Source: Caulobacter sp. SL161 | GTDB taxonomy: Bacteria > Pseudomonadota > Alphaproteobacteria > Caulobacterales > Caulobacteraceae | Direction of reading: 5' to 3' | NCBI RefSeq assembly: GCF_026672375.1 | Contig: NZ_JAPPRA010000001.1 | Span: 248,001-312,000, forward strand | DNA: 64,000 bases | In this document: piece after piece, positions 10,179 to 17,202 of the stretch | Position numbering within the stretch: the stretch's first letter is position 1 | Layout: each line of letters starts with the position of its first letter | Translations under genes and position numbers: made by a program | The notes under the pieces: model-generated | Database searches by the model: none | What the model was told of the DNA's origin: nothing | The model's input: only the letters and a program-made list of their open reading frames with translations

Positions 10179-12026
10179 GTGTACGTCCCTCCCGAATCCC
10201 CAGAACTGGACCGCGCGCGCGACGTCCTGCGCCGCACGTTCGGCCACGCCGACTTCCGGGGTCTGCAGGCCGGGGTCATCCACGAGCTGCTGACCGGCCA
10301 CAGCGCCGTGGCGGTGCTGCCCACGGGCGGCGGCAAGAGCCTGTGCTACCAGATCCCCTCGCTGATCCGGCCGGGCCTGGGCCTCGTCATCTCGCCGCTG
10401 ATCGCCCTGATGGCCGACCAGGTGCAGGGGCTGCGCCAGGCGGGCGTGGCGGCCGAGCGGCTGGACAGCAACATCTCGATGGACGAGCGCTCAGACATCT
10501 GGCGGCGCATCGACGCCGGCGAGGTCGATCTGCTCTATCTGTCGCCCGAAGGCCTGATGCAGCCCTGGATGCTGGATCGCCTGGCGCGCACGCCGCTGGC
10601 CCTGATCGCCGTAGACGAAGCCCACTGCGTCAGTCAGTGGGGTCACGACTTCCGCCCCGACTACCGGATGCTGGGCCGGCTGGCCGAGCTGTTTCCCGAC
10701 GTGCCGCGCCTGGCCGTCACCGCCACCGCCGACGCCCGCACCCGCGACGACATCCGCGCCGAGCTGCGCCTGCAGGGCGCAGCCGAGTTCGTCGACAGCT
10801 TCGCACGCCCGGAATTGGCGCTCAGCGCCGAACGCAAGCGCGGCAAGGGCCACGACCGGGTCGTCGAGCTCGTTCTGGAGCGCCCCGGCCGCTCGGGCGT
10901 CATCTATGCCGGATCGCGCGACGGGACCGAAAAGCTGGCCGAGCGGCTCAATGCGGAAGGCGTCCCGGCCCTGGCCTATCATGCAGGCCTCGACAAGGCC
11001 GTCCGCGCCCGCCGGCTGGAGGACTTCCTCGAGGCCGACGCTGCGGTGATGGTCGCCACGATCGCGTTCGGCATGGGCGTCGACAAGCCCGACGTTCGGT
11101 ATGTGATCCACGCCGATCCGCCGGCCGCCATCGAGGCCTATTGGCAGGAGGTCGGCCGCGCGGGCCGCGACGGACAGCCCGCCGAGGGCATCACCCTCTA
11201 CGGCTCGGCGGACATGGCCTGGGCCGCTCGCCGGATCGAGACCCGCGAGGCGCCCGACGAGGTCAAACAGGTTCAGTCGCGAAAGCTGCGCCAGTTCTAC
11301 GCCATGCTGGAGGGCGTCACCTGCCGCGCCGCCGCTGTACGCCGCTATTTCGGCGAAGAGGGCGTGGCCCCCTGCGGGGTCTGCGACATCTGCGTCTCGC
11401 CACCCACCGGGATCGACGCCACGCAAGCGGCCCAGAAGGCGCTGTCGGCCGTCCACCGGCTGGGCGGGCGTCTTGGTCGTGGCCGCGTGATCGAGCACCT
11501 GATGGGCAAGACCAAGGACGTCACGCCCCAGGAGGCGCAACTGCCGACCTTCGGCATCGGCCGCGAGTTCAGCCAGCCGACCTGGCGCGATCTTTTCGAC
11601 ACCCTGATCTTCGAAGGTCTGCTGCGCGAGGACCCCAATGACGGGCGGCCGCTGATCGGCTTGGGCGATGTCGAGGGCGTACGGCAAGTCTATCGCAACG
11701 AACGCAAGGTCGCTCTGCGCCAGATGGCTGACACGCCCGACAGCGGCGGTCGCGCAGGCAGCGGAATGCGCAAGCGCCGCGAGGGCCGCGCCCTGACCAT
11801 CCCGCCCGAGAACCAGCTCCTGTTCGAGGCCCTGCGCTCCTGGCGCAAGGAGCAGGCCCAGCTGCAGCACGTACCGCCCTATGTGATCTTCCACGACGCC
11901 ACCCTGGCCGAGATCGCCGCCGCGCGCCCCGCCACCCTGGCGGCGCTGGGCAAGGCCGGCGGCGTGGGCCAAGGCAAGCTCGATCGCTATGGTGAGGCGG
12001 TTTTGAAGGTGGTTCGCGAGAACTAA
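10179..12026 (+). CDS. recQ: ATP-dependent DNA helicase RecQ
   Basis: 615-aa RecQ helicase. Walker A is TGGGKSLCYQIPSL, motif II AVDEAHCVSQWGHDFRPDY includes the RecQ aromatic loop, and motif VI GRAGRDG is present. A zinc-binding RQC region (CRAAAVRRYF, then CGVCDIC) and a winged-helix part follow; a C-terminal HRDC domain covers about residues 530-615. It unwinds DNA 3'-5' in recombination and fork repair. No ATG suits the N-terminus, so GTG 10179 with a weak AAGAG upstream is chosen; the long upstream frame is antisense to polA. The length is the usual one for RecQ. Confidence 0.94.
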   Translation: MYVPPESPELDRARDVLRRTFGHADFRGLQAGVIHELLTGHSAVAVLPTGGGKSLCYQIPSLIRPGLGLVISPLIALMADQVQGLRQAGVAAERLDSNISMDERSDIWRRIDAGEVDLLYLSPEGLMQPWMLDRLARTPLALIAVDEAHCVSQWGHDFRPDYRMLGRLAELFPDVPRLAVTATADARTRDDIRAELRLQGAAEFVDSFARPELALSAERKRGKGHDRVVELVLERPGRSGVIYAGSRDGTEKLAERLNAEGVPALAYHAGLDKAVRARRLEDFLEADAAVMVATIAFGMGVDKPDVRYVIHADPPAAIEAYWQEVGRAGRDGQPAEGITLYGSADMAWAARRIETREAPDEVKQVQSRKLRQFYAMLEGVTCRAAAVRRYFGEEGVAPCGVCDICVSPPTGIDATQAAQKALSAVHRLGGRLGRGRVIEHLMGKTKDVTPQEAQLPTFGIGREFSQPTWRDLFDTLIFEGLLREDPNDGRPLIGLGDVEGVRQVYRNERKVALRQMADTPDSGGRAGSGMRKRREGRALTIPPENQLLFEALRSWRKEQAQLQHVPPYVIFHDATLAEIAAARPATLAALGKAGGVGQGKLDRYGEAVLKVVREN

Positions 12027-12071
12027 TCGGCGCGCTGCGAGTTCTCCCAGGGTCAAGCCGAGGAGCCTCCC

Positions 12072-12380
12072 ATGACCCAGATCAACAGCCTTACCCCGTC
12101 CGACATCCCGTCAGCGATCGACGACATCGTCGAGAACACCAAACGCGCCACGGACGCCGCGCTCGACGCCGTCAAGTCGGCGCGCGATACGGCCACCGAC
12201 GTCGCTCAGCAGACCCGCACCTTCGCCGCCGAGAAGGCCCGCGCCGGCGCGGCCTGGACCACCAAGCAGGCCAAGGAAGCCCACCACGTCGCCGAAGATC
12301 ACCCGATGGGCGTTGCCCTAGGCGCCTTCGCCATCGGACTGGGCCTGGGCTTACTGATCTCGCGCAATCTGGGCCGCTGA
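12072..12380 (+). CDS. DUF883-type (ElaB/YqjD-like) membrane protein
   Basis: 102-aa protein with a long polar, Ala/Lys-rich amphipathic helix (residues 10-75) and one C-terminal transmembrane helix with a glycine zipper (GVALGAFAIGLGLGLLIS), ending in an arginine cap. This is the architecture of DUF883 proteins such as E. coli YqjD and ElaB, stress-induced tail-anchored proteins that can bind ribosomes. GAGGAG lies 6 bases before the ATG. The gene follows recQ by 45 bases and may be co-transcribed with it. Function is inferred only from architecture. Confidence 0.7.
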   Translation: MTQINSLTPSDIPSAIDDIVENTKRATDAALDAVKSARDTATDVAQQTRTFAAEKARAGAAWTTKQAKEAHHVAEDHPMGVALGAFAIGLGLGLLISRNLGR

Positions 12381-12402
12381 GGCCGAAACCGGCGGCCCGG
12401 CT

Positions 12403-12861
12403 CTACAGACTGAGCCGCTCGGCGTTCACGCCCGCCGCCCGCCAGGCGGCGAGGCGGCCGAACGCCAGGGTCAGGGCCTTGCGTCGCGCCGGCGCCAAGG
12501 GCGTCAGCGGCGCCTCGCGCACCACCGCGCCGCCGAACCCGTCGGCGACCAGCAGACCCGGGTCTTCAGGCAGGATTCCCTCGGGAAAAGTCGGCGCCAC
12601 CGCGAAATAGAAGGCGTCGCAGAACGGCGCATAGTCGCCCCACTTGCGATCGACCCGGAAATCCTCGAGCCCCGATTTCACCTCGACGATCAGCACGTCG
12701 CCCTTGGGCCCCAAGGCCATGAGGTCGGCGCGGCGTCCGTTCGGCAGGGTCACTTCCGCCAGGGGCGCATAGCCCAGATCGACCAGCAGCCGCGCCGCGC
12801 CGCGCGTCACGGCCAGCGTGGTTTCGGGGCGGGAGGGCGCCAGTTCGATGATCACATCCAT
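12403..12861 (-). CDS. mmcB: DNA-repair protein MmcB, putative endonuclease
   Basis: 152-aa MmcB-family protein (PD-(D/E)XK-like fold). The likely nuclease core is ADLMALGPKGDVLIVEVKSG, giving Asp ... Glu-x-Lys. In Caulobacter MmcB is an SOS-induced protein needed for mitomycin C resistance (established knowledge). The promoter here supports that: a perfect alphaproteobacterial LexA box lies 14 bp before the start codon. The start ATG 12861 gives MDVIIELAPSRPE; another ATG just upstream is in a different frame. It is convergent with the DUF883 gene. Confidence 0.87.
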   Translation of the reverse strand: MDVIIELAPSRPETTLAVTRGAARLLVDLGYAPLAEVTLPNGRRADLMALGPKGDVLIVEVKSGLEDFRVDRKWGDYAPFCDAFYFAVAPTFPEGILPEDPGLLVADGFGGAVVREAPLTPLAPARRKALTLAFGRLAAWRAAGVNAERLSL

Positions 12862-12874
12862 CGGTCGCCATCAT

Positions 12875-12889
12875 GTTCCAGCTTTGTTC
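12875..12889 (-). promoter_or_regulatory. LexA (SOS) box controlling mmcB
   Basis: GTTC-CAGCTTT-GTTC on the plus strand matches the alphaproteobacterial LexA consensus GTTC-N7-GTTC exactly. It sits 14 bp upstream of the mmcB start, where LexA would block the promoter. The divergent exporter gene begins 57 bp to the other side. Confidence 0.85.
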
Positions 12890-12946
12890 GCGGATCAAGT
12901 CGGGCGGCGTCTGGCCTTCCCAGCGCCCTCCCCCTAAAGACGGACC

Positions 12947-13819
12947 ATGTCCGGCGCCCGCGCTTCCTTCCTGCCTTATGCGGCGCTCCTGGCCGCGATC
13001 GTCACGCTGTGCGTGGGGACCTCGTTCGCCAAGACCCTGTTCCCGCTGGTCGGCGCCCAGGGCGTCAGCGCCTATCGGGTGGGTTTCTCGGCCCTGATCC
13101 TGCTGGCCATCTGGCGGCCGTGGCGTCACCCGCTCTCCGGCGCGGATCTGCGCACCGTGGCGATTTACGGCGCGGTGATGGGGACGATGAACCTGTGCTT
13201 CTACATGTCGATCCGCACCATTCCGCTGGGCGTGGCGATCGCCATCGAGTTCATGGGCCCGCTGGTCCTGGCCGTCGCCCACTCGCGGCGCCTGATCCAT
13301 TTCGTCTGGATCGCGCTAGCGGTGCTGGGCCTTGGCCTGCTGCTGCCGATCAATCCCGGCGCAAAGCCGCTCGACCCGGTCGGCGTCGCCTATGCCTGCG
13401 CGGCGGCGGTGATGTGGGCGCTGTACATCATTATGGGCAAGCGGGCGGCGCATCTGCATGCCGGACGCTCGGTGGCGTTGGGCATGACCACCGCCGCGCT
13501 GATCGTCGCCCCGATCGGCATCGTCTCGGCCGGGCCTGTGCTGTTCGATCCAAAGATCGCCGCCCTGGGCCTCTTGGTGGCGGTGCTGTCCAGCGCCATC
13601 CCCTATTCGCTGGAGATGATCGCCCTGCGCGGCATCCCCAAACGCAGCTTCGGCGTCCTGCTCAGCCTGGAGCCCGCAGTAGGGGCCCTGGCGGGGCTGG
13701 CGATCCTGCACGAGCGCCTTTCCCTGACCCAATGGCTGGCCATCGCCGCCATCGTCGCGGCCTCGGCCGGAACCATCCTCTCCACGCCCGCCGAAGCGGT
13801 CAGCGAGGACGTTCCCTAA
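12947..13819 (+). CDS. DMT-superfamily exporter (RhtA-like, EamA)
   Basis: 290-aa inner-membrane transporter with ten hydrophobic segments in two EamA repeats (residues about 8-140 and 150-285). Sequence and length resemble the threonine/homoserine exporter RhtA: note GVAIAIEFMGPLVLA in the first repeat and a pseudo-repeated LLSLEPAVGALAGLAILHERL near the end, where conserved Glu/Pro are typical. It probably exports amino acids or related metabolites. It lies divergent to mmcB and convergent with cysQ, two bases from its stop. Substrate is inferred from family only. Confidence 0.82.
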   Translation: MSGARASFLPYAALLAAIVTLCVGTSFAKTLFPLVGAQGVSAYRVGFSALILLAIWRPWRHPLSGADLRTVAIYGAVMGTMNLCFYMSIRTIPLGVAIAIEFMGPLVLAVAHSRRLIHFVWIALAVLGLGLLLPINPGAKPLDPVGVAYACAAAVMWALYIIMGKRAAHLHAGRSVALGMTTAALIVAPIGIVSAGPVLFDPKIAALGLLVAVLSSAIPYSLEMIALRGIPKRSFGVLLSLEPAVGALAGLAILHERLSLTQWLAIAAIVAASAGTILSTPAEAVSEDVP

Positions 13820-13821
13820 GT

Positions 13822-14619
13822 CTACGCTCGCCCGCCGCGCGCCACGAACCCGCCGTTGCGGAAGCTCTGGTCGGCCTTGCCATAGAGGAAGGGCGAGCCG
13901 TCCGGCTGCACGAAGGTTCCACCGGCGGCGACCAGCACGGCGTGGCCCGCGGCCGTGTCCCACTCCGAGGTCGGTCCGTGGCGCGGATAGATGTCGGCCG
14001 AGCCTTCGGCGATCCGGCACATCTTGATCGAGCTGTCCATCGGCGTGCGCAGATCAAAGCCGTACTCGGCGGCCAACTCCGTGGCCTTTTCCTCGCGCAT
14101 GGTGTGGCTGATCAGACCCAGCGCCTGGCCGGTCGGCCAGGGACGGACCCGGATCGGCGCCTCGGGCGCGTCGGGGCCAGCGCGCTTGGCGGCGCCGTCA
14201 GCCGTGGTGAACCACACCTCGCCGGTGGCTGGGGCGCAGACCGCGCCCGCGACCGGAACGCCGTGATCGATCAGGCCGATATTGACCGTAAAGTTCGGAT
14301 CGCCGCGCACGAAGGCCTTGGTGCCGTCGACGGGATCGACCAGGAAGAAACGCGGTCCGACGGACTCGGGCGTGCCGAACTCGCTGGCGTCTTCTTCCGA
14401 GATCACCGGGATAGCGGGGTAGAGCGCCGCCAGGCGTTCCAGGATCAGCCGCTCGCCGGCGCGATCGGCCTCGGTCACCGGGCTCTCGTCGGCCTTCTGG
14501 GCGACGGCCAGTTCGGTGCGCCAGAACGGCAGGATGACCACCGCGGCCTCCTCGGTGATCTTGGCGAGGGTCCGGCCCCAGTCCGCGAGATCTTGAACCG
14601 TCCGCCTATCGTCGCTCAT
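13822..14619 (-). CDS. Inositol monophosphatase-family phosphatase, CysQ/HisN-like
   Basis: 265-aa Mg-dependent phosphatase of the inositol monophosphatase superfamily. The metal site is complete: ISEEDASEF (Glu-Glu), FLVDPVDGTKAFVRG (D-P-x-D-G-T) and SEWDTAAGHAVL near the C-terminus. The family includes 3'(2'),5'-bisphosphate nucleotidase CysQ and histidinol-phosphatase HisN; the FLVDPVDGTKAF form and length fit either, and sequence alone does not settle it. Its ATG overlaps the stop of the upstream DUF3553 gene by 4 bases (ATGA), so the two are translationally coupled. Confidence 0.85.
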   Translation of the reverse strand: MSDDRRTVQDLADWGRTLAKITEEAAVVILPFWRTELAVAQKADESPVTEADRAGERLILERLAALYPAIPVISEEDASEFGTPESVGPRFFLVDPVDGTKAFVRGDPNFTVNIGLIDHGVPVAGAVCAPATGEVWFTTADGAAKRAGPDAPEAPIRVRPWPTGQALGLISHTMREEKATELAAEYGFDLRTPMDSSIKMCRIAEGSADIYPRHGPTSEWDTAAGHAVLVAAGGTFVQPDGSPFLYGKADQSFRNGGFVARGGRA

Positions 14620-14819
14620 GCCTGCCCCCGGGGGTCGTCGCCGACGAAGACCAGCCGCACCCGCGTGGCGTCGATGGTCTGCTTGCCGGCCTCTTCGAAA
14701 TTCACCGTCACGCGGTGGCCGATCACGGACTGCACCTGACCCAGACCCCAGTCGGGCTGGCCAGGATGGCGCACAAGCACGCCGGGCTCTAGGAACGGAT
14801 CGATCACGGCCGCTTCCAT
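14616..14819 (-). CDS. DUF3553 small protein
   Basis: 67-aa protein with a compact beta-rich domain: LEPGVLVRHPGQPDWGLGQVQSV followed by VTVNFEEAGKQTID. This is the DUF3553 pattern, reminiscent of the small beta-barrels in UvrD/CarD-type proteins that contain PxWGxGxV. No function is established. ATG 14819 is preferred over an in-frame GTG at 14834 because an ACAGG precedes it. It overlaps the downstream phosphatase by 4 bases and is divergent from chpT. Confidence 0.7.
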   Translation of the reverse strand: MEAAVIDPFLEPGVLVRHPGQPDWGLGQVQSVIGHRVTVNFEEAGKQTIDATRVRLVFVGDDPRGQA

Positions 14820-14948
14820 AGGGCCTGTCTGCACGGGATGAAATCAAAGACCCGCCAAACGGGTGCGTTATTTTCTCCAAGCGGCGATAGCCGCGCGGCG
14901 CCGGAGCCCGGTTTGCGAATGGCTCAAATCACGGCAGAGTTCGCCGCC

Positions 14949-15626
14949 ATGACCGAGACCGTCACCGAGACCACCGCCCCCGCGTCCCCCGAAACCGACG
15001 TCCAGGGTCCCGACTTCGCCGCCATGCTGGCCGCGCGCCTGTGTCACGACTTCATCAGTCCGGCCAGCGCCATCGTCTCGGGCCTGGATCTGCTGGAAGA
15101 CCCCTCGGCCCAGGACATGCGCGACGACGCCATGAACCTGATCGCCTCGTCGGCCCGCAAGCTGGCGGACCTCTTGCAGTTCACCCGGGTGGCCTTCGGC
15201 GCGTCGGCCTCGGCCGAGAACTTCGACTCGCGCGAACTGGAAAAGCTGGCGCAGGGCGTGTTCGCTCATGTGCGCCCGACCCTGGACTGGCAGATCGAGC
15301 CGCAGGCGATGAACAAGCCCTCGTCGCGCGCGGTGCTGAACATCGCCCAGATCGCCGCCAGCGCCCTGCCGGCCGGCGGCGTGGCCACTGTCAAGGGCGT
15401 GGCCGCCGACGGGCGCTTCTCGATCATCGCCGACGCCAAGGGCCCGCGCGCGCGGCTGCGTCCGGAGGTCCTGGCGGGCCTCAAGGGCGAGCCGCTGGCC
15501 GAGGGCCTGGGCGGTCCGTGGGTGCAGGCGGCCTATCTGAACGCCCTGGTACGCGCGGCCGGCGGCCAGATCGCCGTCGAGATCGGCGAGGACCGCGCCT
15601 CGATCGCCGCCTGGGTCCCGGCGTAA
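14949..15626 (+). CDS. chpT: Histidine phosphotransferase ChpT
   Basis: 225-aa ChpT, the phosphotransferase that carries phosphate from the CckA kinase to CtrA and CpdR in the Caulobacter cell cycle. The dimerisation/phosphotransfer helix carries ARLCHDFISPASAI, and with the ATG at 14949 the phospho-acceptor is exactly His33, as known in C. crescentus, which fixes the start. A degenerate ATPase-like domain without nucleotide-binding motifs follows (residues 90-225). A GGCAGAG about 9 bases upstream can serve as ribosome site. It is followed in the same direction by a response regulator and a CheR-like gene. A divL gene lies 10 kb away. Confidence 0.96.
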   Translation: MTETVTETTAPASPETDVQGPDFAAMLAARLCHDFISPASAIVSGLDLLEDPSAQDMRDDAMNLIASSARKLADLLQFTRVAFGASASAENFDSRELEKLAQGVFAHVRPTLDWQIEPQAMNKPSSRAVLNIAQIAASALPAGGVATVKGVAADGRFSIIADAKGPRARLRPEVLAGLKGEPLAEGLGGPWVQAAYLNALVRAAGGQIAVEIGEDRASIAAWVPA

Positions 15627-15717
15627 TCTTTAACAATCTCCGCGCCCCGATCCGGGTTTAGCAAACCGCTCCTTAACCAGCGGCCGCGCATGGTGGCCGC
15701 CTGGATTGGAGCGCGCC

Positions 15718-16083
15718 GTGAAGACCTGTCTGGTGGTCGACGACAGCCGGGTGATCCGCAAGGTCGCCCGCCGAGTCCTCGAGGACATCGGCTTCGAGAT
15801 CGCCGAGGCCGCCGATGGCATGGAGGCCCTGGCGTGGTGTCGCGCGGCCATGCCTGACGCGGTGCTGCTCGACTGGAACATGCCGGTGATGAACGGCATC
15901 GAGTTTCTGCGTCAGCTGCGGGCCGAGCCCGGCGGGATGACGCCCAAGGTCGTGTTCTGCACGGTCGAGAACAGTCCCGACCATATCCGCACAGCCCTCG
16001 ATGCGGGTGCGGACGAGTACATCATGAAGCCCTTCGACGGCGATATCATCGAGGCGAAGTTCGCCGAGGCGGGCCTGCTGTGA
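15718..16083 (+). CDS. Single-domain response regulator
   Basis: 121-aa CheY-like receiver with no output domain. The acid pocket is VVDDSR (Asp8-Asp9), the phospho-acceptor Asp52 lies in LLDWNMPVMNG, and the conserved Lys is in YIMKPFDG. GTG 15718 is chosen because GGAG precedes it by 6-7 bases. The stop overlaps the start of the downstream CheR-like gene (GTGA), so the pair is coupled. Position next to chpT suggests a phosphorelay partner or a chemotaxis-like adaptor, but CtrA and CpdR are the established ChpT targets. Confidence 0.9.
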   Translation: MKTCLVVDDSRVIRKVARRVLEDIGFEIAEAADGMEALAWCRAAMPDAVLLDWNMPVMNGIEFLRQLRAEPGGMTPKVVFCTVENSPDHIRTALDAGADEYIMKPFDGDIIEAKFAEAGLL

Positions 16084-16910
16084 CGCCCGAGGACATGGAC
16101 CTGCTGGCGGCCCTGGGCCGCGCCCGCGCCGGCGTGCGGGTCGAAACCGAGAAGCCCTACCTGATCGAGAGCCGATTGGCGCCCCTGGCGCGCCGCGAGG
16201 GCTACGACTCGATCGACGCCCTGATCGGAGCGCTGCGCACCAAGCGCGAAGAGCGGCTGATCTGGGCCGTGGTCGAGGCGCTGTGCCGCAGCGAGACCAC
16301 CTTCTTCCGGGGCCGGGAAACCTTCGCCCAGCTGCGCGACCAGATCCTGCCCGCCCTGTCGCATCGCCGCCGGGAAGCGCCGATCCGCATCTGGAGCGCC
16401 GCCTGCGCCACGGGTCAGGAAGTCTATTCGATGGCGATCGCCGCCGCCGAGGCCCCGGGGCTGGTCACCGGCACGCGGTTTGAGTTCTTTGGCTCGGACC
16501 TCTCCGAACGCAGCCTGGAAAAAGCTCAGGCCGGCATCTACACCCAGTTCGAGGTCCAGCGCGGCCTGCCGATCCGCATGCTGATCAAGTACTTCGAGAA
16601 CCAGGACGACACCTGGGCGATCTCGCCGCGTATTCGTCAGATGGTGCGCTGGAAGCGCATCAACCTGCTCGCCGACCTTTCGGCGATGGGACGGTTCGAC
16701 GTGATCCTGCTGCGCAACGTGCTGGGCGGCATGGACGCCTCTCTTCGCGGCCAGGTCGCGCGTTCGCTGGCCGCGTTGCTGCCCGACGACGGAGTTCTGG
16801 TGCTCGACACCGAGGACGACGCCTCCGAGATCGACGAACTGCTGACCCCGGCCCCGGGCGGGCGGGGGATCTATCTGCGCGATCCGTCTATCCGCGCGGC
16901 GGCCGCCTGA
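16080..16910 (+). CDS. cheR: CheR-family protein methyltransferase
   Basis: 276-aa CheR-like protein. An N-terminal all-helical domain (residues 1-75) with CRSETTFFRG is followed by a SAM-binding Rossmann fold: IRIWSAACATGQEVYSMAIAAAE, then FEFFGSDLSERSLEKAQAGIY. These would methylate glutamates of chemoreceptors. The C-terminal core motif, normally FCRNVLIYFD in CheR, reads LLRNVLGGMD, so part of the catalytic/fold signature has drifted. It starts at GTG 16080, overlapping the response regulator stop. A chemoreceptor with a CheR-docking tail lies 9 kb away. Confidence 0.88.
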   Translation: MTPEDMDLLAALGRARAGVRVETEKPYLIESRLAPLARREGYDSIDALIGALRTKREERLIWAVVEALCRSETTFFRGRETFAQLRDQILPALSHRRREAPIRIWSAACATGQEVYSMAIAAAEAPGLVTGTRFEFFGSDLSERSLEKAQAGIYTQFEVQRGLPIRMLIKYFENQDDTWAISPRIRQMVRWKRINLLADLSAMGRFDVILLRNVLGGMDASLRGQVARSLAALLPDDGVLVLDTEDDASEIDELLTPAPGGRGIYLRDPSIRAAAA

Positions 16911-16919
16911 AACAAGAAG

Positions 16920-16948
16920 AGGCCCGCCAGCGGACTGGCGGGCCTTTT
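16920..16948. terminator. Terminator between cheR and entericidin gene
   Basis: AGGCCCGCCAG (16920-16930) pairs with CTGGCGGGCCT (16935-16945) across a CGGA tetraloop, followed by TTT on the plus strand. It can end both convergent units. Confidence 0.85.
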
Positions 16949-16969
16949 CGACGGACCTTGGCCTAGGAC

Positions 16970-17110
16970 TTAGTTTTTCTTGACGTCGCGGGCCGTGTCC
17001 GTGACGGCCTTGCCGGCCGACGAGACGTCCTTGCCCGCGCCTTCGACCGTGTTGCAGGCCGCGACCGACAAGGACGCGGCGAGGACGGCGAGGATCACCA
17101 GTTTACGCAT
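16970..17110 (-). CDS. Entericidin-like small lipoprotein
   Basis: 46-aa lipoprotein. A short hydrophobic signal is followed by a lipobox ending SVAACNTVEGAG, where Cys is the lipidation site, then a Lys/Asp/Ala-rich helix (KDVSSAGKAVTDTARDVKKN). This is the entericidin A/B architecture, small membrane lipoproteins linked to stress and stationary phase. The ATG at 17110 is preferred over the adjacent ATG at 17113 because GGAG lies 6 bases before it. A perfect SigT promoter lies 65 bases upstream, immediately after phyK, so the gene should be induced by the general stress response. Confidence 0.85.
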   Translation of the reverse strand: MRKLVILAVLAASLSVAACNTVEGAGKDVSSAGKAVTDTARDVKKN

Positions 17111-17174
17111 CATTTTCTCCGCTGTTCGCCGAAGACCATCGCGGGCCGAGGCGTTTGAACCGCTGCCCTTTCAG

Positions 17175-17199
17175 AACGCCAGCGGCGAAGCTCGGTTCC
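17175..17199 (-). promoter_or_regulatory. SigT (EcfG) promoter of the entericidin gene
   Basis: On the minus strand GGAAC (17199-17195), a 16-base spacer and CGTT (17178-17175) match the EcfG consensus GGAAC-N16/17-CGTT exactly. It lies between the phyK stop and the small lipoprotein. Confidence 0.8.
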
Positions 17200-17202
17200 G
17201 GA

